A DNA stretch of 64,000 nucleotides from CALFUK01 sp964450495 (GCA_964450495.1 CAYVFU010000015.1:1-64000), one strand, 5' to 3'; positions 45,428 to 55,323 are shown, numbered from the stretch's first letter. Numbers and translations: made by a program. Notes: generated by a model not told the origin, from the letters alone.

Positions 45428-46923
45428 ATCATGACTTTTCAGTCCAAAACAGACAATCCATTATTGCCATTGTTTTAATTATCTATAAAACAGTTCGTGT
45501 GGTGGTTAGACAAGTGTGGCCATTGCTGATTATTGTATTGGTCGGAGGAAATGCAAGTTCTTATAGTGATTATTTGCTACCTATTGTGATTGGAGTCTCA
45601 CTATTTTCTATGATCTGGGCTGTATTGTCATACTTTAAATATTACTTCTACATTAAAGACGATGAACTTGTTATTGAAAAAGGCGTACTGTCAAAAACAA
45701 AATTGAATATTCCTTTTGATAGAATTCAAAGTGTCAATTTCCAACAAAATATCATTCATCAAATTACCAATGTCAAAAAGTTAGAAATTGATACTGCAGG
45801 TTCTTCAGGCAGTGAATTTAGCATGGAAGCTTTGTCACTAGAAAAGGCAGACGCGTTGAGAGATTTAATTTTAAAGCGAAAACAAGAACTGAATAAAACT
45901 ACTCCATTACAAGAGCATATTGTCGAAGATGTCCTTGATGTTGAAGAAGAGCGAACGCTAATTTTAAATTTATCTATTGAAGATTTAATAAAAATAGGTG
46001 TTAGCCAAAATCATTTTCGCTCAGCAGGAGTAATTTTCGCTGGTCTATTTTATGTGTTATCCCAACTCAGTGAAATTGGCCTTAATGTTGATGATAAAAT
46101 TGAGGGTTACATCAGGCAAGGTATTCTTCCCGGTATTATTGCAATCATTGGAATAATCATTCTTTTTTTCATCATCTCGTTTTTAATTACACTAGTCCGA
46201 TCAGTATTAGTTTATTACAATTTAAATCTTTGGCGAATAGGTGATAAATATAAATTAGAAAAAGGATTGTTAACCAGAAAAGAGACAACGGCAGTTGATC
46301 AAAAAATTCAAATCATGGAATGGTCAGATAATCCACTTAAAAGACTATTCAATTTATTCGATGTTCATTTAAAACAAGCCTCTAGTGTAGCACAATCAAA
46401 AAGTGTTGCTTCAATTGTCATTCCTGGCTGTAGTCCGACTCATGTCGAAACACTACAAAACAATTGGCTCAGTGGTTTAGAATCCCAATCATTTGATAAG
46501 CATTCTGTCAGTCATCACTATTTAGTAAGAAAGCTTTTTTATGGAAGTTTATTTGGAGCACTATTTATTTGTCTCGTGTATATTTTTAAGCCTCATTTTA
46601 TTTTAGCACCAATAGCTTATACGATTTTCATACTCATTACCAGTTGGTTGCAGTACAAGAAAAGAAAATATGCCGTCACAGATGATGTCCTGTATATTGG
46701 TCGAGGTACTTTTGGCTTTCATCATGCCATCATGCCTTTATTTAAAATCCAAAGCGTATCATTAACACAATCATTATACGAAACGAGAAGAGATCTTGCC
46801 AGTGTAAATGTGATGACAGCTTCAGGCAGCATGTTGATACCTTTTATACCAGTACAACTTGCAAGAAAGTTGAACGATTATTTACTATTTAGCATTGAAT
46901 CCTCTAGAAAAAATTGGATGTAA
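45424..46923 (+). CDS. PH-domain membrane protein, YdbT-like, three bPH_2 domains
   Basis: A 499-residue protein with three PH_2 domains separated by pairs of membrane helices: FYIKDDELVIEKGVLSKTKLNIPFDRIQSVNF (about 75-105), GDKYKLEKGLLTRKETTAVDQKIQIMEW (about 275-300) and YAVTDDVLYIGRGTFGFHHAIMPLFKIQSVSL (about 415-450). The pattern, start overlapping the YdbS-like gene, is the classical YdbS-YdbT pair. Probably membrane-complex proteins with cytoplasmic PH domains. Confidence 0.88.
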   Translation: MNHDFSVQNRQSIIAIVLIIYKTVRVVVRQVWPLLIIVLVGGNASSYSDYLLPIVIGVSLFSMIWAVLSYFKYYFYIKDDELVIEKGVLSKTKLNIPFDRIQSVNFQQNIIHQITNVKKLEIDTAGSSGSEFSMEALSLEKADALRDLILKRKQELNKTTPLQEHIVEDVLDVEEERTLILNLSIEDLIKIGVSQNHFRSAGVIFAGLFYVLSQLSEIGLNVDDKIEGYIRQGILPGIIAIIGIIILFFIISFLITLVRSVLVYYNLNLWRIGDKYKLEKGLLTRKETTAVDQKIQIMEWSDNPLKRLFNLFDVHLKQASSVAQSKSVASIVIPGCSPTHVETLQNNWLSGLESQSFDKHSVSHHYLVRKLFYGSLFGALFICLVYIFKPHFILAPIAYTIFILITSWLQYKKRKYAVTDDVLYIGRGTFGFHHAIMPLFKIQSVSLTQSLYETRRDLASVNVMTASGSMLIPFIPVQLARKLNDYLLFSIESSRKNWM

Positions 46924-47136
46924 TATGTTATAATGATTTTAAGTTATGTATTTTCTATTTCTAATAATTTTTCTGAATAAGAAATCATTGATTTACCTTA
47001 GAAAACAAGAATAGAACATTAACAGGACTTTAAAATTAACACTTCTTAACAACTGTTAACACGACGATAAAGTAACCCTTTCACTTGTATCTGCGTCTTT
47101 GCTGCATATACATTTATATCAACAAAAAATCCAATT

Positions 47137-47676
47137 ATGAAAAATCTAATTCTTTTTGCTTTATTATTCTCAGGGTTACAATTCTCAAGCCAAGCACAAC
47201 AAACAAGCATTGGTGTCAAAGGTGGCTTAGTCCTTTCAAGTATATCTTTTGACCAACCATCAACTACGTTTTCAGAAGACAATAGAACAGGCTACCAAGT
47301 AGGACTAATTTTTGATCATCGACCAGATGGAGGCCTCGGGTTTCAAATAGGTGCATTGTATTCACAGAGAGGTGGCTCGGATGTAAAAGTCAATGTCGTA
47401 GCTGTACCTATACAATTAAGACTGTATCCATTTTCACACTTCTTCGTTGGTGGAGGAATAGAAGGCAGTATGGTAACCAACGATTTCCCTAGCAAGTCGA
47501 TCGGCTTAACAGCAATCACTGAAGCAGGAATCTATTTGTCAGATAACTTTTATCTATCTGGTGGTATAAACTTTGGGTTGAATGAAACTATCGAACTAGA
47601 AGGTATGGATGGTATCATTGGCAATGGTGGAAAAGTGGACAAGATGTTTACTCTATCAGCGAATTTCTTGTTTTAA
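47137..47676 (+). CDS. Outer-membrane beta-barrel protein (porin/opacity-like)
   Basis: A 179-residue protein with a signal peptide (residues 1-20, cleavage after SQA-Q). The barrel begins TSIGVKGGLVLSSISF and continues with alternating strands (GYQVGLIFDHRP, GFQIGALYSQRGG, FFVGGGIEGS), ending KMFTLSANFLF, a typical aromatic C-terminal strand. It resembles PorT/OmpX-like small barrels common in Bacteroidota. The role is unknown. The 213-bp upstream spacer (46924-47136) shows nothing else. Confidence 0.8.
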   Translation: MKNLILFALLFSGLQFSSQAQQTSIGVKGGLVLSSISFDQPSTTFSEDNRTGYQVGLIFDHRPDGGLGFQIGALYSQRGGSDVKVNVVAVPIQLRLYPFSHFFVGGGIEGSMVTNDFPSKSIGLTAITEAGIYLSDNFYLSGGINFGLNETIELEGMDGIIGNGGKVDKMFTLSANFLF

Positions 47677-47710
47677 TAGACCTTTTTGCTCACAAGGATC
47701 AAAATGCGTA

Positions 47711-47726
47711 GCAAAGGTCTCTGACC
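47711..47726. repeat. Intergenic hairpin, GCAA-GGT family, copy 2 (shortened)
   Basis: GCAAAGGTCTCTGACC contains GGTC-TCT-GACC and shares GCAAAGGTCTC with the minus strand of the element at 7-31. It lies 34 bp after the beta-barrel gene, between it and the minus-strand terminator. Confidence 0.35.
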
Positions 47727-47767
47727 CAATGTCATGGCAGTGTCAACGCAAATAGTTAAACCTTTTC

Positions 47768-47803
47768 AAAAAAAAAGTCCCGGTCAATCTCGAAACCGGG
47801 ACT
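47768..47803 (-). terminator. Rho-independent terminator for the DUF6702 gene
   Basis: A perfect 9-bp stem AGTCCCGGT (47776-47784) / ACCGGGACT (47795-47803) with a ten-base loop. On the minus strand it is followed by a run of T (the A-run 47768-47776 on the plus strand), which fixes its direction. It sits about 45 bp after the stop of the minus-strand gene at 47848. Confidence 0.88.
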
Positions 47804-47847
47804 ATTCAGACAGAATTAGTTCATTACTAAGTCATCCCCTGCCTGCT

Positions 47848-48333
47848 TTATACTTGAATTGTAGTTTTCCTCTTCTTATGTGTAAACGACACAGAGCTCG
47901 TCTTTTGTTCCCTTACCCAATTTAAAATGTTTAGCTGATCATCAAATTCCTTAAGTAATATAGTATTTACTATCGTCAGATCTGTATTTGAAATAACCTC
48001 TGATTTAGTTTTAAGCTCTACCCAAACCGCCATATTATCTGTAAAACTTTCTACATAAAATAGCTCTATTTGTTGTTCATCATTATATAATTTAAAGTGT
48101 GTATTGACGTATTCTTCAATCAATTCATCAGACGAAGAATATGTATCTGGGATAGGCTCACCAGACTGAAGTCCACAGGCTAGAAGTAAGTCGTCAAAAA
48201 AAATGCGAAGACTAATGTCAAGTGTTTGATTTTCTTGTACGGTAATTTCTGTGACACTAACATGGATGTCATGTGCCAGTATACTTGTGCATGACAATCC
48301 AAATAAAAGTGTAAAAATAAATCTCATTCGCAT
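47848..48333 (-). CDS. DUF6702 family secreted protein
   Basis: A 161-residue protein with a signal peptide (residues 1-20). The mature N-terminus HDIHVSVTEITVQENQTLDISLRIFFDDLLLA matches the DUF6702 pattern (H-x2-H-V-S-V-T-E-I...I-S-x-R-I-F-x-D-D-L). Function is unknown; relatives in Bacteroidota often sit near transporters or M1 peptidases. It is monocistronic, ended by a clear terminator. Confidence 0.75.
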   Translation of the reverse strand: MRMRFIFTLLFGLSCTSILAHDIHVSVTEITVQENQTLDISLRIFFDDLLLACGLQSGEPIPDTYSSSDELIEEYVNTHFKLYNDEQQIELFYVESFTDNMAVWVELKTKSEVISNTDLTIVNTILLKEFDDQLNILNWVREQKTSSVSFTHKKRKTTIQV

Positions 48334-48509
48334 ATCAGCTAAACGTAAATACGGCTATTGTGTTTTCAATATCAAGTTTAGTAGATATTCTTAACCATTT
48401 TTTATGACTTATTTTGTAAAACTGAGTGTGTGGTTGTCACCTACAATTAAATTGCTTATTTAAATTGTCTCTTCAAATTCAGCTATATTAGAGTAGTTAA
48501 TTTAGTACA

Positions 48510-49745
48510 ATGAAGTGGATTATTTTGATGCAAATTGGGTTTCTGACAATGCCTCTATTGTCTCAAAAGCAGCTAATCAAGACATTAGATTCTATCATCT
48601 GGGATAGTATTGATTCAATGGCATTTCCTGGCGCTCAACTGTATGTTTACCACGGAGATTCTGTACTACATCATACGAGTTATGGCTATCATACTTATGA
48701 TAAAAAACGTAGGGTCGAGAACCATCATGTATACGATCTTGCATCAGTCACAAAGGTATCGTCCGGACTTCCATTGCTAATGAAATTAGTAGATAAAGGA
48801 AAGTTTGACATTGATCTACCAGCAAAGACTTATATACCCGATTGGGAGAAATCGAATAAATCTGCTATCACCTTTAGAGAGATTCTTGCTCATCAAGCAG
48901 GACTTAGTCCTTACATTGTATTTTGGGAAAAGACAATAAAAGACAATGGTGATTTCAAAAGAAGAACATTTAAAAACAAGCAGTCAAAAAGATTTCCTAC
49001 CGCAATAACGGATTCACTATTTCTCCATAAAAAGTATGTCAATCGCATGAAAGATGAGATCAAAAAATCTGAAATGGGAGGTCCTAAATATCGATATTCT
49101 GGACTATCCTTTTTGCGCCAACCTGACATCATTGAGTCAATCATTGAAGCAGATTTCGAACAGCAATTGTATGTCAACATTTATGACCCTATTGGGATAG
49201 ATCGATTACGATATAATCCACAAGAACATTTCTCACTAACAGAAATAGTGCCTACAGAAATAGATACTTTATTTAGAAAAACACTAGTTCATGGTTATGT
49301 GCACGATGAAGCCGCAGCCATGCTCAAAGGAATTTCTTGTAATGCTGGCTTATTTGGAAATGCAGAAAGTGTTGGCAAGTTATTTCGCATGTACCTTGAT
49401 TATGGCAATTGGAATGGGGATCAAATCATAAGTGAAAAAACGATGCGTGAATTTACACGGTACCAATATCCAGAAAATGACAATCGGAGAGGCTTAGGTT
49501 TTGACAAACCATTACAAGAATACAACGAACAAAGTGCCTATGTGGCAAAGTCTGCAAGTCCAAGTAGTTTTGGTCATTCAGGGTTTACAGGCACTTTCGT
49601 GTGGGCAGATCCTGTATATGATTTAGTGTTTGTATTAATGAGTAATCGAGTATATCCTTATCGAAGTCAACGTAAATTATACACAATGAATATTAGACCT
49701 AAGTTGCATCAGGCGGTGTATGATTGGCTGTTTAAAGAATTATGA
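48510..49745 (+). CDS. Secreted class C beta-lactamase-like serine hydrolase
   Basis: A 411-residue protein with a signal peptide (1-18). It has the S-x-x-K nucleophile motif S79-V-T-K82 in YDLASVTKVSS, a Y-S-G at the Y-x-N position (about residue 195), and H-S-G in GHSGFTGTFVW near the C-terminus. The family (beta-lactamase/DD-peptidase/esterase EstB-like, Pfam Beta-lactamase) includes esterases and D-aminopeptidases, so antibiotic resistance should not be assumed. The stop codon lies inside the first unit of the following intergenic repeat. Confidence 0.9.
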   Translation: MKWIILMQIGFLTMPLLSQKQLIKTLDSIIWDSIDSMAFPGAQLYVYHGDSVLHHTSYGYHTYDKKRRVENHHVYDLASVTKVSSGLPLLMKLVDKGKFDIDLPAKTYIPDWEKSNKSAITFREILAHQAGLSPYIVFWEKTIKDNGDFKRRTFKNKQSKRFPTAITDSLFLHKKYVNRMKDEIKKSEMGGPKYRYSGLSFLRQPDIIESIIEADFEQQLYVNIYDPIGIDRLRYNPQEHFSLTEIVPTEIDTLFRKTLVHGYVHDEAAAMLKGISCNAGLFGNAESVGKLFRMYLDYGNWNGDQIISEKTMREFTRYQYPENDNRRGLGFDKPLQEYNEQSAYVAKSASPSSFGHSGFTGTFVWADPVYDLVFVLMSNRVYPYRSQRKLYTMNIRPKLHQAVYDWLFKEL

Positions 49746-49832
49746 GTCCCTCTTAGGGCGGGAAGTTATAAATCCTATTAGACAGGAAGTGATGAATCCC
49801 GCTGGGGGCGGGAAGTGATGAGTTGTATTCCG
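49741..49832. repeat. Imperfect tandem intergenic repeat, GGAAGTGATGAATCCC units
   Basis: Units start at 49761 (GGAAGTTATAAATCC), 49785 (GGAAGTGATGAATCCC) and 49811 (GGAAGTGATGAGTTGT), after a partial unit from about 49738 (TTATGAGTCCC). The units are 24-26 bp. Linkers form hairpins: CCCT-CTT-AGGG (49748-49758) and TCCCGC-TGGGG-GCGGGA (49797-49813). The first partial unit overlaps the stop codon of the serine hydrolase gene. The rest of the 247-bp gap to the transporter gene shows nothing else. Confidence 0.7.
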
Positions 49833-49992
49833 TAAGATAATTTTGTTTGAGCAAGAACACTTTTTAATTATACGATGCTGCTAATTCTCAGAGCCAACAA
49901 GCTCATTGTCCTTGTAAATCAATCTCACCTGTTTCAATTTTTTGTAAGGTTTACAGTATTTGATTGCTGTCTTTATCTATTTTGTGCTTTGT

Positions 49993-51447
49993 ATGCACAG
50001 CACACCTTTATCCATTCTTCTTCTTATCATTTACGTCTTCCTACTGGTAGTTCTAGGACTCTATAATCGCAAGAACGCAACTAGTGAGTCGTATTTTCTA
50101 GCGGATAGAAATATGCCGGCATGGTTACTGTCCATCACCTTTATTGCTTCTTGGTGGGGCGGTGGATCTGCAATAGATCTTGTCGATCATGCTTTCGCTA
50201 ATGGTCTCAGTTCATTTTGGGTATATGGCGTGCCTGTACTTATAGCAACAGCTATGATGTATCTGTTTTCGAAGGCCATTAGAAAGATAGGCACGATCTC
50301 TCAACCACAGTTAATGGAGGAGAGATATAACGCTACGGTAGCATTTTTACTGACGATTTTTATTGTCCTTTTTATGGTGATCGGTGCTGCAGTGCAAGTG
50401 ATTGTTGTGGCTAGATTCTTCCATTCTTTTTATGATGTGAGTTATGAGATGGGAGCAGTGATAGGCACTGCTATCGTTCTGCTGTATTCGCTTTTTGGTG
50501 GATTTAAAGGTGTCGTTCTAACAGACTTACTACAGTTTATTTTCTTCTTGATCACAGGCATTTTATTGTGTTACATGATGTATGATCAATCAGGAGGTTT
50601 GGCGGCAGTAGAGCAGCATGCTATTGCTAATGACCGAGCTAGATACACATCATTTTTTAGTGGCGTTAGTGATAACCTTGCCTATGTCATCACATTTGGG
50701 ACATCATGGATGATACAAGCTAATATCTGGCAGCGCATCTCAGCAGCAAGAAAACCGATGGATGCTAAGAAGATGATGATTATCAGTTTCTTTGCTTTCA
50801 TTCCGCTTTACCTTATGGTCACTTACACGGGTATGTTTGCTTCTGTGCTATATGATAGTGTGCCGAGTGGAGGTATCGTACCGGACATGATCAGACAAAT
50901 ATCACATCCTGTATTAAGTGCTACACTGTTTGTTGGTTTGAGTGCAGCTATTATGTCTACGATGGATTCTCTCATAAACACCGGTGCGCTATCCCTTACG
51001 GTCGATATATATAAGAGGTATATAAATGTCGATGCATCTCAAGAGAGGCTTGTATTGATTGGGAGAGTGACTACCTTGATGATTGGATGCGTTGCATTGC
51101 TTATAGCATTACAAATTCAATCTGTATTAACCATATCTTGGATAGCATCAGACTTCCTGACGACAGGTGCTTTCATACCATTGGTTTTAGGCTTCGTTTG
51201 GAAAAGAGGAACTTCAAGAGCTGCGACATGCTCTATGGTTTTTGGATTAATATTTTCTTCGTACAATTTATTGGCAGCATTAGGTCTTCCTTTTCCCATA
51301 TATTGGGAAGTAGCCTCTGCCAAACAAGCCATTATTGGAATCTTGCTATCACTTATTATTTACATGAGTGTGAGCCTTTTAGAAAAACCAGATTCACAGA
51401 AGGCTGAAGCGTTTATAACTCGGGCGGGTATGTTGGGAGAAAATTGA
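49993..51447 (+). CDS. Sodium:solute symporter (SSS) family transporter
   Basis: A 484-residue protein with about 13 membrane helices. The SSS N-terminal signature appears as LGLYNRKNATSESYFLADRNMPAWLLSITFIASWWGGGSAID, with QPQLMEERYN and LFGGFKGVVLTDLLQF further on, where sodium-coupled transporters have G-G-x-x-x-V-x-W-T-D. The start is ambiguous; I use ATG 49993, giving MHSTPLSILLLIIYVFLL. A start at 49960 is possible. The substrate is unknown. Confidence 0.9.
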   Translation: MHSTPLSILLLIIYVFLLVVLGLYNRKNATSESYFLADRNMPAWLLSITFIASWWGGGSAIDLVDHAFANGLSSFWVYGVPVLIATAMMYLFSKAIRKIGTISQPQLMEERYNATVAFLLTIFIVLFMVIGAAVQVIVVARFFHSFYDVSYEMGAVIGTAIVLLYSLFGGFKGVVLTDLLQFIFFLITGILLCYMMYDQSGGLAAVEQHAIANDRARYTSFFSGVSDNLAYVITFGTSWMIQANIWQRISAARKPMDAKKMMIISFFAFIPLYLMVTYTGMFASVLYDSVPSGGIVPDMIRQISHPVLSATLFVGLSAAIMSTMDSLINTGALSLTVDIYKRYINVDASQERLVLIGRVTTLMIGCVALLIALQIQSVLTISWIASDFLTTGAFIPLVLGFVWKRGTSRAATCSMVFGLIFSSYNLLAALGLPFPIYWEVASAKQAIIGILLSLIIYMSVSLLEKPDSQKAEAFITRAGMLGEN

Positions 51448-51478
51448 TAGTTAACCAAGCTCTATAGGGAATTACTTT

Positions 51479-53437
51479 TTACTGAGACAGAGGAAACACC
51501 ATGTCATAACTGGTACCATTGCTGCTACTAGAACTTAAATTTACTTCCCCATTTAAATAATTCACCCGAGATTTAATGTTTTGAATACCTATGTGCTTAG
51601 TACTTGAAACTTGTTCAGGATCGAAACCTTTACCATTGTCTTCAATTGTCATATGCAATTGGTCAACATTAGCAGTCAGCTGAATAATTACTTCTGTTGC
51701 TTCAGCATGTTTCACAGTATTCGAAAGGACTTCCTGTATAATACGATAAATCATTAACTCATATTTTTCTGGTAAAATTAACCCTGCCAGATAAAATTGC
51801 GTTTTTACGTTCAACTGCTCTGTCAGATTTAGATTATCTGCTAAATCTTCTACCGCAGATTGCAATCCTAAATTCATCAATGCGTCAGGCATCATATCAT
51901 GTGCAATACGTCTGACTTCCTGACTTGCATTTTCCAATAAATATTCAGCTTGCTCAAATAGCTTCAAGCCTTCAATTTTTTCTATTTCTTTTTCGATAGA
52001 TTTTAGTTGTAGTTTGGCAGAACTTAAAATACCTCCAAGACCATCGTGCAAATCTTTGGCAATGCGCTTTCTTTCTTCTTCTTGTCCTTGCACAATATAG
52101 TCCAACACTAAAAGCTGTTGCTTTTGTTCGAGATTAGTAATCCTTTCTTCTTTAATTTCTAAATTCTGTTTTGAAAGTCGCTGCTTTAATCTTAGCCTGT
52201 TAATAATTAATGAGGCTAATACAATAACACCAGAAAATCCTCCGAATAAATAATTTTGTTGAGACCGCTGTTGACGAATTTTGACTAGTTGGTTCTGAAT
52301 TTCCGTATCTTTTTTTAGTGATTCATACTTAGCTTCCAATTCGGCTACAACAGTTTTATTCTCTTTCCTTAAAATCGTATCCTGATATTGCATATATATA
52401 TTTAAATTATCGAAGGCTTCTTTTTCTCTATTTAATTTAAATAATGTATTTGCATACTCTTTACGACACATGTGCTGTGACATTTCGCTATTTCTAAATA
52501 TTTCATAGGTATTGGCTTTTTCAAAATGTGCTAGCGCTTTAGCATAATTTTCTAAATAATATTCTATCCTTCCAATATTGCAATGACAATTTGAAATTGT
52601 ATAATTATTTTTTCGCCGTTCTGCATACACTAAGGACATTTTATATTGATTTAAAGCTTCCGGATAGTCTTCCAGATTTTTATGGATAGCTCCTAATGCA
52701 GATCTTGCTGAGGATTGTAGTTTCACATATTTGGTAGAATCTCCGATGTATAGCGCTTCACTTGCATACAATTTAGCAGAATCGAGTTGGGACAAATTAT
52801 TAAAGATGTCAGCAATTGACACTAAACAAATACCTTTAAATTCTTTATTACCATCAAGATCAAAATACTTAGAGGCTTCAAGTATTTTTTGTTTAGCCTC
52901 TTCCATCATGGTTAAGTTTGAATAGGTTGCACCAATGTTATACGTAATTTTTCCAAGTTGTTCATAGTTTTTTCGTGGCTCAGCATAATTAAATGCTTCT
53001 ACATAATACTGAATACTTTCTTTACTTAATCCTCTATGGGAATGTAAGGCACCCATACTCAAAAGTGTATTGATTATGTTGTTGGAATCAGATTCTGCAA
53101 TATTATAAGCTAAAACTTCATTGTAAATTAGCATCAATGTATCTATAGACCAGTTATTACTATTTATTGCTGCCTCAGTCGATTTTGCTCTCATTTGGAA
53201 AGATTTATCCCCAATACTTTCCGCAACATTTTTTGCCATTACATTATAATAAGCAGCAGAATCTAAATTGCGGCCAATATAACGAGCAGACAATTTTTCT
53301 AAATTGATGAATTTAGCAGAATCCGAAACAGAGGGATCGTCTAAAGTACTTTTTAAACTATCAACTCTGGATTGGGAATAGTTATTCATTAATGTCAATA
53401 TCAATAGCAAAAGAAAACTCCATAGTTTAATATTCAT
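51479..53437 (-). CDS. TPR-containing sensor histidine kinase (HisKA_3)
   Basis: A 652-residue kinase with a signal peptide (MNIKLWSFLLLLILTLMNNYSQS). Five to six TPR-like repeats (about 30-350, e.g. KITYNIGATYSNLTMMEEAKQ, ALNQYKMSLVYAERR) are followed by a membrane helix (about 395-415). The HisKA_3 domain has R-I-A-K-D-L-H-D-G-L-G-G (phospho-acceptor histidine about 465) and the HATPase domain has IEDNGKGFDPEQ and HIGIQNIKSRV. I chose the ATG at 53437; a TTG start at 53464 would place the start inside the terminator hairpin. Its likely partner is the NarL regulator at 55455, with the S74 gene between them. Confidence 0.93.
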   Translation of the reverse strand: MNIKLWSFLLLLILTLMNNYSQSRVDSLKSTLDDPSVSDSAKFINLEKLSARYIGRNLDSAAYYNVMAKNVAESIGDKSFQMRAKSTEAAINSNNWSIDTLMLIYNEVLAYNIAESDSNNIINTLLSMGALHSHRGLSKESIQYYVEAFNYAEPRKNYEQLGKITYNIGATYSNLTMMEEAKQKILEASKYFDLDGNKEFKGICLVSIADIFNNLSQLDSAKLYASEALYIGDSTKYVKLQSSARSALGAIHKNLEDYPEALNQYKMSLVYAERRKNNYTISNCHCNIGRIEYYLENYAKALAHFEKANTYEIFRNSEMSQHMCRKEYANTLFKLNREKEAFDNLNIYMQYQDTILRKENKTVVAELEAKYESLKKDTEIQNQLVKIRQQRSQQNYLFGGFSGVIVLASLIINRLRLKQRLSKQNLEIKEERITNLEQKQQLLVLDYIVQGQEEERKRIAKDLHDGLGGILSSAKLQLKSIEKEIEKIEGLKLFEQAEYLLENASQEVRRIAHDMMPDALMNLGLQSAVEDLADNLNLTEQLNVKTQFYLAGLILPEKYELMIYRIIQEVLSNTVKHAEATEVIIQLTANVDQLHMTIEDNGKGFDPEQVSSTKHIGIQNIKSRVNYLNGEVNLSSSSSNGTSYDMVFPLSQ

Positions 53438-53450
53438 ATTATACGATTTA

Positions 53451-53482
53451 AAAGGAAGGCACAAGAATGCCTTCCTTTTTTA
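53451..53482. terminator. Bidirectional-looking terminator after the S74 gene
   Basis: An 11-bp stem AAAAGGAAGGC / GCCTTCCTTTT with an eight-base loop, T-run on the plus strand and A-run on the left. It lies about 35 bp after the stop of the minus-strand S74 gene and 14 bp before the kinase ATG, so it separates the two transcripts. Positions may be off by one base. Confidence 0.85.
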
Positions 53483-53514
53483 TTAGAGATTTTAATGGTA
53501 TACGAAAGGCATCA

Positions 53515-55323
53515 CTATTTTAATTTTGCATATAAATCATCTATCAGCACTTGTTGTGCTTTTATCGCCTCTACCAAAACAGGAACTAATTTTGAATAAT
53601 CTACACCTAGCATGCCATCTTCCATTTCTGCAACCAATTCAGGCAACACTTCTTGGACCTCTTGTGCTTTAAATCCAATTTCTCTTTCCGTACCAAATTC
53701 CCACTCAGGAAAATCCTCATCTTTCCAATAGTGGTAATAACCATTCAGGCTGTTGACAATCGATAATGATTCGTCAATTGGCGTAAAATCTTTTTTGTAT
53801 CTGACATCTGAACAAAGCGTTATTCCACCACAAATCATACTAGTCCCTCTAACGGTTCCAAGCACATCTAACTTAACTGTAGGTGTCAAATCTCCAATAC
53901 CTACGTTTCCATTTTCATCAATCACAAATTTTGAAGATGAACTGTTACTTGCATTATTTATGACAAATTTATTAGCACCAACATTCCAATCTGAATCTGA
54001 AGATCCTATTCTCCATGTAGCTGCTTCATCATTTTCTAATTGCAATTGCCAGGTGTTATTACCTGAAATTTTGACAAACTCTTCATCAAATTCTCCATAG
54101 ATGAGATTCTTATCTCTATCGTTTGAGATTACTAAAGTATTGCTCACATCCTGTATGGGACCTCCAACGACATTCCAGCCTGCCTCATTTCCTATAAAAA
54201 CATTACCCGTTCCACTATTATTTCTCCCAGTATCTACGCCTAAAAAGGTATTATCATTTCCATCGGAATTAAATCCTGACGAACTGCCAACCTTCGTATT
54301 GTAATTTCCACTGGTACCACCAGAACCAGAGCCTAAAAATGTGTTATGGAAACCATTGTCTATATCGTCACCAGTTGTGTAACCAAGAAACGTATTATTG
54401 TATCCTCCCACATTATTTACTCCGGCATCTTTACCAACAAAGACATTGTTATAACCTATGTCGTTTGTTCTGCCTGCTTGATGCCCTACTGCGACATTAT
54501 ATCTACTGTGACTAGTACTTGATTTATTGTTGCCAGTATTTTGTAGAGTGTAATTACCAACACCAACATTTTCTTCACCTTTAAGATCATTATTCTGTCC
54601 ACTTGCATAGCCAATAAATACGTTGTCATCACCTTCAGTGTTTTCTCCCGCGAATGCACCAATACTTATAGAATGAGTTGTGCTATCACTTCTAGTAGCA
54701 GCACGATGACCTATGAATGTATTGTAATCTTTCTCATTTTCATATCCAGCTCTTCTTCCTACCATTGTGTTTCCTATCCCAGTTAGCATTTGATAACCTG
54801 CAGATCTACCAATCATAATATTATCTGATGCTGTCGTCATTTTATTTCCTGCTATTTCGCCTATGCAGATATTACTATTACCACCATCAAGATTAACACC
54901 AGTATCATTGCCATAAAGAATATTGTAATTGACATTATCAACCACTTCAAATCTCAAATTTCCTGCAAGGTTTTTTCTCATCTCGAAGCGTTGTGAACCG
55001 CCGTTTACATAAAATTGATGGTAATCATTTGTGCCTGAATCTACAGATCTGACATATGTATCACCATCAGAATCCTCTATCCGATCCGAAAGGCCAGTTG
55101 CAGACGAGCCCAATGATTCCCAAGAACTGCCATTGTAATACTGGTACTCTGGACTTCCTCCGCCAGTATAATAAATGACCTGCCCTGTATCTGGAGTAAC
55201 AGGATAGAAATTCATGACTGGAAAGACAATACCATCATGTTTGATTTCTGATTCTTGAGCAAAAACCAGTTGCAGCGTACATAATAAAATGAATGCCAAA
55301 GAAATTGTTTGTTTAGTTTTCAT
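53515..55323 (-). CDS. Secreted repeat protein with C-terminal S74 intramolecular chaperone
   Basis: A 602-residue protein with a signal peptide (1-22, VFA-Q). Residues 150-450 hold at least a dozen short repeats of N-x-x-I/V-G-x-x-A-G (GNTMVGRRAG, YNTFIGHRAA, NTFLGYTTG, GNVFIGNEAG), which suggest a trimeric beta-solenoid like head domains of adhesins. The last 100 residues are a peptidase S74 domain starting C504-S505-D-V-R-Y-K-K-D, with the self-cleavage serine and downstream GFKAQEVQEVLPEL and VDYSKLVPVLVEAIK. S74 domains trimerise and then cut themselves off phage tail spikes. Probably a surface fibre or adhesin. Confidence 0.88.
   Translation of the reverse strand: MKTKQTISLAFILLCTLQLVFAQESEIKHDGIVFPVMNFYPVTPDTGQVIYYTGGGSPEYQYYNGSSWESLGSSATGLSDRIEDSDGDTYVRSVDSGTNDYHQFYVNGGSQRFEMRKNLAGNLRFEVVDNVNYNILYGNDTGVNLDGGNSNICIGEIAGNKMTTASDNIMIGRSAGYQMLTGIGNTMVGRRAGYENEKDYNTFIGHRAATRSDSTTHSISIGAFAGENTEGDDNVFIGYASGQNNDLKGEENVGVGNYTLQNTGNNKSSTSHSRYNVAVGHQAGRTNDIGYNNVFVGKDAGVNNVGGYNNTFLGYTTGDDIDNGFHNTFLGSGSGGTSGNYNTKVGSSSGFNSDGNDNTFLGVDTGRNNSGTGNVFIGNEAGWNVVGGPIQDVSNTLVISNDRDKNLIYGEFDEEFVKISGNNTWQLQLENDEAATWRIGSSDSDWNVGANKFVINNASNSSSSKFVIDENGNVGIGDLTPTVKLDVLGTVRGTSMICGGITLCSDVRYKKDFTPIDESLSIVNSLNGYYHYWKDEDFPEWEFGTEREIGFKAQEVQEVLPELVAEMEDGMLGVDYSKLVPVLVEAIKAQQVLIDDLYAKLK

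Noticed and set aside
48510..49745. Beta-lactamase conferring resistance
   Set aside because: The class C-like fold is shared with esterases and peptidases; motifs alone do not indicate antibiotic hydrolysis.
49875..50066. 63-codon frame before the transporter
   Set aside because: Overlaps the transporter start in another frame and resembles nothing; treated as a shadow.
53438..53464. Upstream TTG start for the TPR kinase
   Set aside because: It would lie inside the terminator hairpin; the ATG at 53437 begins a good signal peptide.
53515..55323. Prophage tail gene
   Set aside because: The S74 domain is phage-like, but the signal peptide, the flanking two-component genes and the absence of other phage genes point to a cellular surface protein.
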